Source: Paraburkholderia flava | Lineage (GTDB): Bacteria > Pseudomonadota > Gammaproteobacteria > Burkholderiales > Burkholderiaceae | Length of the DNA: 64,000 nucleotides | Direction of reading: 5' to 3' | NCBI RefSeq assembly: GCF_004359985.1 | Contig: NZ_SMRO01000004.1 | Span: 372,001 to 436,000, forward strand | Shown here: positions 44,173 through 53,384 of the stretch, in pieces | How positions within the stretch are numbered: position 1 is the stretch's first letter | Layout: each line of letters starts with the position of its first letter | Notes under the pieces: model-generated | Seen by the model: only the letters and a program-made list of their open reading frames with translations | The model's database searches: none | Told to the model about the DNA's origin: nothing | Position numbers and translations under genes: made by a program

Positions 44173-45237
44173 ATGGACCGTGAAGCAGCATCCTTTCCGC
44201 TGAGCGCAGCCATGTTCATCCGACCGCAAAGGCTCGTGCCTAGCGGCTGGTCAGGACATGTACCTTTCGGCTGCTGGCTGATCGATGCCCTCAAGCCCTC
44301 CATCTTCGTGGAGCTCGGCTCGCACTACGGTATGTCGTATGCGGCCTTTTGTCAGACAGTCGCGGCGAGCCAGTTGCCGACCCGCTGCTATGCCGTCGAT
44401 ACATGGCAAGGCGACGACCATGCCGGTTTTTACGGCGACGACATCTACAACGACCTGGCGACGTTCAACGCACGCCACTTCCCCGGATTTTCGACGCTTC
44501 TGCGTACGACCTTCGACGACGCGAAAGATTACTTCCCTGATGGCTCAGTAGATCTACTGCATATCGATGGTCTACATACTTACGAAGCCGTCCGGCATGA
44601 TTTCGAAACCTGGCTTCCGAAACTCTCCGGTCGCGCGGTCGTGCTGTTCCATGACACGAATGTGCGCGAGCGCGATTTCGGCGTCTGGCAATACTGGGCC
44701 GAAATCAGCAAGACATACCCCGGCATCGAATTCGATCACTCGGCGGGACTGGGTGTCCTGTTCGTTGGGAAAGAGCTTGCACCGACGTCGAAGCTCCTAC
44801 TCGAAGCCGCGGCAGATGAAGCGAGGTTTCGCCTGCTGAAGGAAGCGTTCGCCAATCTGGGTGACTCCGTGCGCAAACGGCACGATGTCGAGGTGCTGCG
44901 TGCGGAAGAGACCCGACTGACGGATGAAGTCCGCAGGCTGCTCGGCACGGAGGCCACCCTCTCCGGTGAAGTCTCGCGGCTTTCAGAAGAAGTGTCTGCG
45001 CTGTCTGCGAAAATCCGCCAACAGGCCGACGAAGCGCATCGCGTCGACGCCGAAGCACGAGTTCTCGCCAGTCAAAGTGGCGCACTGAAGCAACGCGTAG
45101 CCGATAAAGAAAGTGAAATTGCCGAGCTGAAACGGCGCCTCGCGGACTCGGAACATACCGTCGCTGCGCTCGTCGCGTCGAAGTCGTATCGGCTAACCGC
45201 ACCTTTGCGCTGGATCAAAAAGGTGTTACCGGGTTGA
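44173..45237 (+). CDS. SAM-dependent methyltransferase with C-terminal coiled coil and SKSYRLTAPLR tail
   Basis: A 354-residue protein. The N-terminal class I methyltransferase has the SAM motif FVELGSHYGMSYAAF, then CYAVDTWQGDDHAGFYG and LLHIDGLHTYEAV, close to the Methyltransf_24/CmcI-like group. From about 225 to 330 it is heptad-rich coiled coil, followed by SKSYRLTAPLR (336-346) and the basic end WIKKVLPG. The architecture recalls WbdD, in which a methyltransferase on a coiled coil terminates and measures O-chains, although no kinase domain is present. The ATG at 44173 is preferred; an in-frame TTG at 44140 would add 11 residues. Confidence 0.82.
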   Translation: MDREAASFPLSAAMFIRPQRLVPSGWSGHVPFGCWLIDALKPSIFVELGSHYGMSYAAFCQTVAASQLPTRCYAVDTWQGDDHAGFYGDDIYNDLATFNARHFPGFSTLLRTTFDDAKDYFPDGSVDLLHIDGLHTYEAVRHDFETWLPKLSGRAVVLFHDTNVRERDFGVWQYWAEISKTYPGIEFDHSAGLGVLFVGKELAPTSKLLLEAAADEARFRLLKEAFANLGDSVRKRHDVEVLRAEETRLTDEVRRLLGTEATLSGEVSRLSEEVSALSAKIRQQADEAHRVDAEARVLASQSGALKQRVADKESEIAELKRRLADSEHTVAALVASKSYRLTAPLRWIKKVLPG

Positions 45238-45360
45238 TCGCCACGAAGTAGCCGCAAGTCTTTCGCAGCCCGACACATCGCGTGGCCCTGCAGACCGGCA
45301 GTGTAAAATCCCGCAATTATTAAATCCGTCGCAGCACGCCGGAACCGGCCCGTCCTTCTC

Positions 45361-46485
45361 ATGAAATCGATTAGCAACAGAAATCAGTGGCTAGACGCCT
45401 GGAGAGCCATGGCGATCCTGTTCGTCGTCGCCTGTCACGGCCTTGTGCTCTCGCAATGGGCATGGGCAGCAACCGCCGAATCTGTGCTCGGCTACTTCGG
45501 CGTCGAAATTTTCTTTTGCCTCAGCGGCTTTCTGATCGGCTCCATCTTTCTCGAAACGACCAGTCGATTCACCGGCAATGCGGGTTCGCTCGTGGTATTC
45601 GAAGCTCGGCGCTGGTTCAGGACCATACCGAATTACTACTTCTACATCCTGGTGAACCTCTTTTTCACATCGTTGGGATGGACGTTCGCGAAGGAGCCCG
45701 ACCTGCTCAGGTCGATGACATTCACGCAGAATCTTCTCTGGTCGCCTCCGGCTTTTTTCCCTGAATCCTGGAGCCTTGCGATCGAAGAAATTTTTTACTT
45801 CATCCTCCCGATCACCTTTTTCGTTGCCTGGCTGATCGTGAGAAGGCCGCTGCGATCTTTGCTGCTCGCACTGTTCGTCATCCTGTTTGCGTCGATGGCG
45901 CTTCGTTTGCATGGCGCGCATACCGCCACGCTGTGGGACGATGGTGTCCGAAAAGTGGCACTCTACCGGATCGATTCGCTGATGTGGGGCGTACTGCTTT
46001 CTGTCGTCTACAACAAGTATCTGCGCACGAGAAAAAAAGCGATCGCACTGGTAAGCATCCCACTGATCCTTCTGCTGTCGACGTCGATCTACGTTGTCTG
46101 GCAGGGGAAGGATTGGCTGGATCACAGCTTCTACGCGAAATTCTGGCTCTTCACTGTGACGTCGATCGGCATCTGCGGCCTCTTGCTTGCGGGGCTCAGC
46201 GTCAGGATCCCTGCGTCGCTCGACGCGTTCTTCAGGCCGATCGCCCGGCTGTCCTATTCGATGTATCTGTCGAACCTGACTTCGCTGTACATCGTGCTCC
46301 ACCTTCTTGGACGCGGCGATACGCTGGGTGGCGTCGCACTCCGAATCGCGGTCTATCTGGGGATCATCTTTTCGATGTCGGCGTTCACGTACCGCTATAT
46401 CGAGAAGCCGTTCCTGAGGCTGCGGGACACGCTCTTTGCAGTCAAGCCTACCGACAGGCGAGGCGTCGTGCCCGTCAGTCAATGA
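45361..46485 (+). CDS. Acyltransferase-3 family membrane O-acyltransferase
   Basis: A 374-residue protein with about ten helices, of the OafA/NodX type. The N-terminal WLDAWRAMAILFVVACHGLVL contains the family histidine, and a conserved arginine-rich loop (EARRWFRTIPNYYFY) follows. It should add acetyl or a related acyl group to a sugar of the polymer. It lies 123 bp after the methyltransferase gene in the same direction; an FkbM remnant follows it. Confidence 0.88.
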   Translation: MKSISNRNQWLDAWRAMAILFVVACHGLVLSQWAWAATAESVLGYFGVEIFFCLSGFLIGSIFLETTSRFTGNAGSLVVFEARRWFRTIPNYYFYILVNLFFTSLGWTFAKEPDLLRSMTFTQNLLWSPPAFFPESWSLAIEEIFYFILPITFFVAWLIVRRPLRSLLLALFVILFASMALRLHGAHTATLWDDGVRKVALYRIDSLMWGVLLSVVYNKYLRTRKKAIALVSIPLILLLSTSIYVVWQGKDWLDHSFYAKFWLFTVTSIGICGLLLAGLSVRIPASLDAFFRPIARLSYSMYLSNLTSLYIVLHLLGRGDTLGGVALRIAVYLGIIFSMSAFTYRYIEKPFLRLRDTLFAVKPTDRRGVVPVSQ

Positions 46486-46642
46486 GGTAAATGCCGGACA
46501 GGAATTGCCACGTTCTATCACCAACGCGTTGAGCGTCATGGTAGATCCGAAATCTGTCCGTCGCTTCTCGAGGGGCACGAGGGGAAAGCCGAACCGCTCC
46601 CTATCCGTTATTCGATGTGAGCGAAAGTGAGGCTGCCGCGCT

Positions 46643-46821
46643 GGTCGAGACGGGTCACTTGCGCTTGAGGATCGCGCGCGAGACGTCGATCGGATCGATT
46701 TGCTGCACGTGGATGCTCAGGGTGGCGAAGAGGTGCTGATCCCGTCGGCGATCAAGTTTCTTTCCGGAAAGTCGCCTACCTCTTCTTCGGCACGCACTCG
46801 CGATACCATTACCGTCTCCGC
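46643..46821 (+). pseudogene. FkbM-family methyltransferase remnant with frameshift
   Basis: Reading rightward, one frame gives an FkbM-type core (ARDVDRIDLLHVDAQGGEE followed by VLIPSAIKFLSGK). Near 46,770 the match switches frame and continues as KVAYLFFGTHSRYHY, the segment that normally follows in this family. About 60 codons survive in a 385-bp gap. The start, the SAM-binding first half and the end of the gene are gone, so it is not functional. It sits between the acyltransferase and a leftward glycosyltransferase and shows that the locus once carried another glycan or aglycone methyltransferase. Confidence 0.65.
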
Positions 46822-46870
46822 TGCACGTCGTTGTGAAGCGCCCTTGAAAGGACACAAGGCGCACACTGCG

Positions 46871-47878
46871 CTAACGCGGTTCCCCGGGAGCGTTTACCGG
46901 TGCGGTCTCCGGGCGCATCACCGCAAACCGATGCACCGGCGGTCGCGGCACATTCGCAATGTCATAGCTGAAGAAATTCAACAATAGTTGAAGGCCCGCC
47001 AGTAACGGCAACGCCGCCGCCATGACGGTGCCGGCTGGCGTGACAACGCCGATCGAAGCCGAATGTATCCAGTGATATGCACCGTACAGGCCGCCGAACA
47101 GGAACAGACACAGCCCGATCACCAGCTCAAGCGACGCGATCGACATGTCGCGCAAGAAGTAGTTGTAGAAGATGCGCTTCAGAAAATTGCGTGCGTGTTT
47201 GGCAGCGAATTCGCCGAGCACCTTCGAAATCTTCAGATTGCTGACTTCGTCCCCATAGACCGCATCCATCGGCACGTCTACGACAACCGCGCGCAAAATG
47301 CCCAGTCTGAACAGCATGTCGGTTTCGAAGAAATACCGTTTGCTGATCTTGTCCATCGGCAGGCGCCGCGCCGCGGTTGCGTGAATCGCGGTATAGCCGT
47401 TGGTCGGATCGAAGACGTCCCAGTAACCGGTCGACAACTTCGCCATGAACGACAACCCGGCATTGCCGAAAAGGCGCATCTTCGGCATCCGGTGAATGTT
47501 GGTCAGATCGAAGAAGCGGTTACCTTTCGTATAGTCGGCCTGGCCGTTGACGATGGGAGCAACGAACTGCTTGATAAGCGCCGCGTCCATTTGCCCGTCG
47601 CCGTCGAGCTTCACGATGACGTCCGCACCATCGGCAAGCGCGCGCCGATAGCCGCTCATCACGGCGCCGCCCACACCCTGATTCTGCTCGTGATAGACGA
47701 CGCGTACGCGATGATCCTTGACCTTCTCCTCGACGAGTTGCCCCGTCTTCTCCGGGCAGCAATCGTCGACGACGTAGATCAGGCTCACTTCAGGGCCAAT
47801 GCTACCTATGACGCCTTCGATAAAACGTGACACCTTATACGAAGGAATGACCACCGCAAGGCGAGCTTCCTGAGTCAT
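46871..47878 (-). CDS. GT2 polyprenyl-phosphate-type glycosyltransferase with C-terminal membrane helices
   Basis: A 335-residue protein. The catalytic domain shows LAVVIPSYKV, VVDDCCPEKT, NQGVGGAV and VKLDGDGQMD (DxD), then NGYTAI. Two C-terminal helices (LVIGLCLFLFGGLYGAYHW and TPAGTVMAAALPLLAGLQ) anchor it in the membrane, as in DPM1/GtrB-like enzymes. It probably loads a sugar onto a polyprenyl phosphate for late modification; its flippase could be the GtrA protein at 56007. It is the last gene of the leftward group that starts at 57546. Confidence 0.85.
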   Translation of the reverse strand: MTQEARLAVVIPSYKVSRFIEGVIGSIGPEVSLIYVVDDCCPEKTGQLVEEKVKDHRVRVVYHEQNQGVGGAVMSGYRRALADGADVIVKLDGDGQMDAALIKQFVAPIVNGQADYTKGNRFFDLTNIHRMPKMRLFGNAGLSFMAKLSTGYWDVFDPTNGYTAIHATAARRLPMDKISKRYFFETDMLFRLGILRAVVVDVPMDAVYGDEVSNLKISKVLGEFAAKHARNFLKRIFYNYFLRDMSIASLELVIGLCLFLFGGLYGAYHWIHSASIGVVTPAGTVMAAALPLLAGLQLLLNFFSYDIANVPRPPVHRFAVMRPETAPVNAPGEPR

Positions 47879-48002
47879 CTGAGTCCTTAACAGGGTTCGC
47901 TGTCGATCTGGTTGATCGCGACGTTGCGCGAATACGTTTGCGCCATGCGCCTGAACAATGCAGCGCGGCGATGCTGTCGAACACCACCCGCCGGCAATGA
48001 AA

Positions 48003-49100
<1,098 letters not shown>

Positions 49101-52100
49101 TCAGGCTGGCCGATCCGCCATGCGTCGCTCGACGAGTTCCCGCACGTGAGCGGCGAACCGGTCCACCGCGAAATCGCCGGCTCGGCGGGCGGCTGCCAGT
49201 CCGACCTGCTCGCGCATCTCGCGGCCGGTTGCAGCCAGCAGCCGCTGTGACTGCGCGACCAGTCCGCCAATCGATCCGTACAGGAATCCGTCGACACCGT
49301 CTGTGATGATTTCGCGTGGACCGCCCGAGTTGAACGACAGCGGTACGCAACCCGCGAACATCGCCTCGACGATGCTGATGCCGAAATGCTCCGCGGTTTC
49401 GGGGTGATCGAGAAGATCGGATTCGAGCCCTGCGCCGTGCCAGTACAGAGCGGCATCACGATAGAGCACTGCGAGATCGTCACCGGCGACGTTCACGTGG
49501 AACTTGACTGGCAAGCCCTCGGCCATCTGCTGCAGCCGGTTCAGATAGTCCATGTGCAGCGACTCAGGGACCGACGAACCCGCGAGGTGCAGTTCAATAT
49601 CGCCATCGACAGTTTCGTAGAGCGTCCGGAACGCCTTGATCAGCAGATCGTGCCGCTTGCTGTGTGCACCGATGAAGAAGCGACCTACGCTGAGAATCAT
49701 GCGCTTCTTGGCAAGCGCATCGCCGGCGACCGCGGGCACCGGCGGATGGAGCACATCGATAGGACGCGGCGGCAGTTGCCCTGCGCTTAGTGCGGCAAAG
49801 ATGTGAGCCTTCGAGTACTCCGAATACGCGATGATCGACTGATACGCGCCGAGCCATGCCGGATCCGCAAAATCGGGGGTCCTGAACGGAAACTGGCACA
49901 GGAACAGATTCGTCTTGCCACGTCCGGGTGTAGGAGGAACGATATGGTTACCCATCGTCACCATCAGGTCCGGCGCGTCGGCCGCGGCAAACTGATCGGC
50001 GGTAGCAAGCCGGCACGTCGACAGGTCGATGTCGAACTCGCTGGCGAGACTGCGCAGACGCAACTGGCTGTACGGATGCGGCGTGACGATACTGACTGCA
50101 TGGTTCGAAGAGAGCGCGGCAGCCATCGTCAATACGTAGCGCTCACCGCCGCCCGGCGTCAGCGCGTACGGCGTGAACACCACGGCCGTCCGCTCAGGCT
50201 TGTTTTGCAACGTCGGTTGCGCCTGCGGCGAAACCTCCGGTGCCGGGAAATGCCGGCGTACCCGTTCAAGGTCCGCGTCCGCGCGGCTCTTCAGATAGCG
50301 CCCCCACCGCGACGTGAATTTGTCCCGGTTAAGATCGCCGAGCGCACGGCGGCGTGCTTCGGCCTCCGGGTTATGATTGGCCGACGAGCCTTCGATATGG
50401 ATCACTCGCGCATCGGGGCAATAACGGATCGTTTTGCCGATCGCTCGAATCTTGAAGCAGAGATCGACGTCTTCGTAGTAAGCCGGCTCATACTGCAGGT
50501 CGAAGCCGCCAACCTCCATGAACAGATCGCGCGGAACCAGCAAATTCGCCGCGGAAATGTAGTCGACGGAAAGCGGCTTCAGGAATTCCGGAGCAAGTGT
50601 CTGATGGCCTCGACCGAAACGGATCGGGTAACCATTCTCGTCGATGATCGCGCCGGCTTCCTGAATCGTGCCATCGGGAAACAGGAACAGCGGTCCCGCA
50701 GCGCCGACCGTTTGATCCTGTTCGAACGCAGCGACGAGACTCGTCAGCCAGCCCGGCTGAACGAACGCATCGTTGTTCTGCAGACAGAGATAGCGACCGG
50801 TTGCTGCTTCCGCCGCAACGTTGTTAGCCTCACCGAAGAAACGGTTCGTACCGAGTTCCAGTACGCGCACGCCGGCGCCCAGACCCCGCAACGGTACGAC
50901 CTCTGATTCCCGGCTGCCGTTGTCGACGATCACGATCTCGTAGCGCAGACCTTCGGTATTGGCCCACAACTGTCGTACGCATTCCAGCGTCAACGCAGCT
51001 GCGTTCCAGTTGATGATAAGGACGGAGACGTCGGGTGCAATCTCCGAACACCATTTGCCGGCCTTCGCCATCGTAACCGGCAGATCGAGGACTGCCGCAC
51101 CGGGGAATGTCGGGTGATCGTATCGCTCGACGCGAACGTAACGGGCAGACGCCCGATTCAGCAATGCCCCGGCGATCGCGTCATAGGTTTCGCGCCACGA
51201 ATGCATCCGGTATTGCTGACTGATAAATCGTTCGGCCGTGGCAAGTGCGTTCTTGTCTTCAAGCGCCCGACGCAGCAGGCGGTATGCACCCTCCTCGTCA
51301 TCTGGCTCGAAATACCACGGGAAGTCGCCGGCATGCTCGTGGATGCATTCGAGATTCGAAGACAGGCAGACCTTGCCGTATCGCAGACTCTCTGCAACCG
51401 GCAATCCATAACCTTCGCTGAACGAAGGGAACGCCGTGAACAGACACGCCTTGTAAAGCCCGACCAGTTCGGCATCGGAAATACCCTGCAGCACCACGAT
51501 CTTCGACGAAGCAACGAGAGACGCAATCTTGGCGCTCAACGACGCGATGCCGATGTCGTCGCGTCCAACGAGTACCAGCTGTGGTACGTTTTCCGCGCCC
51601 ACTTCATCGGTGAGGCGGGCCCAGAGGCGCGCGAGCAACGCCTGGTTCTTGCGTCGATCGATGGTGCCGACCGACAGCACGAAAGAAGACAGGTCAACGC
51701 TTTTCGTCGATACGTGCTGCGTCAGTTGTTCTGCGGTCGCAAAGTCCTCGACTTCGCTGGTTCCGAAGTTGACCGAGACGATCTCCGCATTGAGAGGTAC
51801 GCCCGCGAGGGTCGCCCAACGGATGAGCTTTTCGCGAATGGACTGGCTCGATACGAAGATAGTCTGCACATATGCGACCGTCGTTTCGAGCCACGAGACG
51901 AACATCCTGTAGTGATCCGGACCGACCAGATCGGGATGCTCGACCGGAATGATGTCGTAAAGGAATACGCCTATGCCGATGCCCTGAGCTGCGAGGTGCT
52001 TGTACAACCCGGCGTAGTCCGGCGTCCAGACGACGCCGGTGAAGAGCACCCGGTCGCCCCGCTGCGGCGAGCGCGGCAGCGACGTGCGATCGTCATGCTG

Positions 52101-52991
52101 GAGTGCCGTCACGAGTTGCGGCTTGTCGAGCTTCGACGCGAGGAACGAAACGGTGTCCGCGTACGATGCGGGCACGAGGCCCGACACGCTGTCGCCACGG
52201 ATGCACGGGCGTGCATGAGTACCCGTGACGGCGTCGTATGACGCGATGAAAAGCTCCGACGTCACCTTTCCGACGCCCGTCAGTTGCGCATGAGATTGCA
52301 GCCAGTCAATCGTATCGCCGATGAAGAACCATGAGATCGCGTCGGCAGATGCTCGGGGGATCTGCACCGCCGCAACATCGTTCGTGTTGCGGGACGCATT
52401 GATAGAAGAGTCGCCAGCAGCATCTCGAACGCTCTGCTCGCGTGCAATGCGCTGCTCTTCTTCGCGTCTGGCTTTGAGAAACTTGAGACGGGCAGCTGTG
52501 CGGTGCGGCGTAGCCATCCACCATACTGCCTTCAACATCCGGCGCAGCGCCTTGCGCTGCTCCGCGCTCAGCAAAGAGGCTGCGCGACGCAACGGACCTG
52601 TAATCCGCCACATCGGTGAAGCCAGGACTGCCTGATACTGGTCGCTTACGTTCGTGAAGCGTTGAAAATCGGAGCGAAGGCCAACCTTGTCGGATTGCGC
52701 CTTCTCGTACATCGTGCGAGTACGCGCCAGATTTGCCGACAACACGTCGATCTCGCGAATGCGCGAATCGAGTTCCGCGTGCAGATCTGCCTGGGATTGA
52801 GTGCGCGACGCGAGATCGGCGGCGAGTTCTGTTATCTCCCGCTCGAGCAATTCCAGACGTGACAGTTCGATGGCGACCGGATCAGCTGGTTGAGTCGGCG
52901 TATCCCGCTGCGTACCGGAAGGCTGCGGTGTGTCGGAGCGTTCATCGAACGATTTGCCCGCCTCGTGAGGCAATTTTTCTTGCATCGACAT
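49101..52991 (-). CDS. Trimodular glycosyltransferase (GT4-GT2-GT4) with N-terminal coiled coil
   Basis: A 1296-residue cytoplasmic polymerase-like protein. Residues 40-105 are coiled coil and SPMWRITGPLR is at 125-135, followed by basic helices. Module 1 is GT4 (about 225-630; FVLSVGTIDRRKN and FSEGYGLPVAESL). Module 2 is GT2 (about 655-900; VLIINWNAAALT, VDNGSRE, YYEDVDLCFK). Module 3 is GT4 (about 945-1290; PGGGERYVLTMA, MILSVGRFF, FGISIVEAMFAG). Several fused active sites suggest it builds a multi-sugar repeat. It sits between gmd and a GT-C-like gene. A second ATG two codons in has a better-spaced GGAAG. Confidence 0.88.
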   Translation of the reverse strand: MSMQEKLPHEAGKSFDERSDTPQPSGTQRDTPTQPADPVAIELSRLELLEREITELAADLASRTQSQADLHAELDSRIREIDVLSANLARTRTMYEKAQSDKVGLRSDFQRFTNVSDQYQAVLASPMWRITGPLRRAASLLSAEQRKALRRMLKAVWWMATPHRTAARLKFLKARREEEQRIAREQSVRDAAGDSSINASRNTNDVAAVQIPRASADAISWFFIGDTIDWLQSHAQLTGVGKVTSELFIASYDAVTGTHARPCIRGDSVSGLVPASYADTVSFLASKLDKPQLVTALQHDDRTSLPRSPQRGDRVLFTGVVWTPDYAGLYKHLAAQGIGIGVFLYDIIPVEHPDLVGPDHYRMFVSWLETTVAYVQTIFVSSQSIREKLIRWATLAGVPLNAEIVSVNFGTSEVEDFATAEQLTQHVSTKSVDLSSFVLSVGTIDRRKNQALLARLWARLTDEVGAENVPQLVLVGRDDIGIASLSAKIASLVASSKIVVLQGISDAELVGLYKACLFTAFPSFSEGYGLPVAESLRYGKVCLSSNLECIHEHAGDFPWYFEPDDEEGAYRLLRRALEDKNALATAERFISQQYRMHSWRETYDAIAGALLNRASARYVRVERYDHPTFPGAAVLDLPVTMAKAGKWCSEIAPDVSVLIINWNAAALTLECVRQLWANTEGLRYEIVIVDNGSRESEVVPLRGLGAGVRVLELGTNRFFGEANNVAAEAATGRYLCLQNNDAFVQPGWLTSLVAAFEQDQTVGAAGPLFLFPDGTIQEAGAIIDENGYPIRFGRGHQTLAPEFLKPLSVDYISAANLLVPRDLFMEVGGFDLQYEPAYYEDVDLCFKIRAIGKTIRYCPDARVIHIEGSSANHNPEAEARRRALGDLNRDKFTSRWGRYLKSRADADLERVRRHFPAPEVSPQAQPTLQNKPERTAVVFTPYALTPGGGERYVLTMAAALSSNHAVSIVTPHPYSQLRLRSLASEFDIDLSTCRLATADQFAAADAPDLMVTMGNHIVPPTPGRGKTNLFLCQFPFRTPDFADPAWLGAYQSIIAYSEYSKAHIFAALSAGQLPPRPIDVLHPPVPAVAGDALAKKRMILSVGRFFIGAHSKRHDLLIKAFRTLYETVDGDIELHLAGSSVPESLHMDYLNRLQQMAEGLPVKFHVNVAGDDLAVLYRDAALYWHGAGLESDLLDHPETAEHFGISIVEAMFAGCVPLSFNSGGPREIITDGVDGFLYGSIGGLVAQSQRLLAATGREMREQVGLAAARRAGDFAVDRFAAHVRELVERRMADRPA
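52587..52619 (-). other. SPMWRITGPLR motif codons, the degenerate copy of a locus-wide motif
   Basis: Residues 125-135 of the trimodular glycosyltransferase. This is one of four copies; the others are at 27367-27399, 36553-36585 and 45178-45210 on the plus strand. The codons differ at synonymous positions, which points to conservation of the peptide rather than a recent DNA duplication. Confidence 0.7.
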
Positions 52992-53384
52992 ATCTTCCGA
53001 ACAAAAAGCAAAACGACAAATGCTTCGGCCCTACCACGCAATCAAAGCGGGGCCGGTTGGTGCAGACGAAAGTGTACGCGGACCTTTGCACGGTCATGGC
53101 CGCGTATCAGAAGATCTTGTATCTGCGACCGGCAAAGCCGTACTGACCACACGGCGAATGTGAACGAACAATCGGGCGATGCCGCGCGTGCCTGACACAC
53201 CTGAATGATCGACATTGATGGTAGGGACTGGATGATTGCGGCACAGGCCAACGTGCCGCTCGGCGCGCACGATCCTACTATAGGGGTTGATGTGGCGCAA
53301 CCGTGAAGCCGCGATACAGCGGCTTCACGGCGGCAGAAAAGCTTTTCTGCCTACCCGCAAAAATTACTTTGGATGTCTCAAAAT
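52992..53384. other. Intergenic region with two hairpins downstream of the GT-C-like gene
   Basis: About 390 bp between the leftward 843-residue membrane protein gene and the trimodular glycosyltransferase gene. No gene is supported. The right end holds two adjacent inverted repeats (53301-53330 and 53332-53351); the left part should include the promoter of the trimodular gene. Confidence 0.5.
53301..53351 (-). terminator. Tandem hairpins after the GT-C-like gene
   Basis: The first, met by leftward transcription, is a perfect 20-bp palindrome GGCAGAAAAGCTTTTCTGCC (53332-53351). The second has 12-bp arms CCGTGAAGCCGC and GCGGCTTCACGG around GATACA (53301-53330). They begin about 34 bp past the gene's stop. 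The TTTT inside the palindrome rather than after it makes the terminator call tentative. Confidence 0.5.

Noticed and set aside
26188..45237. The repeated STSWRLTAPLR coding segments as a mobile DNA repeat
   Set aside because: The 33-bp segments differ at many synonymous positions and share no flanking DNA, so this is peptide-level conservation.
49803..52241. Two plus-strand frames of about 370 codons opposite the trimodular glycosyltransferase
   Set aside because: Arginine-rich antisense products without any domain signature.
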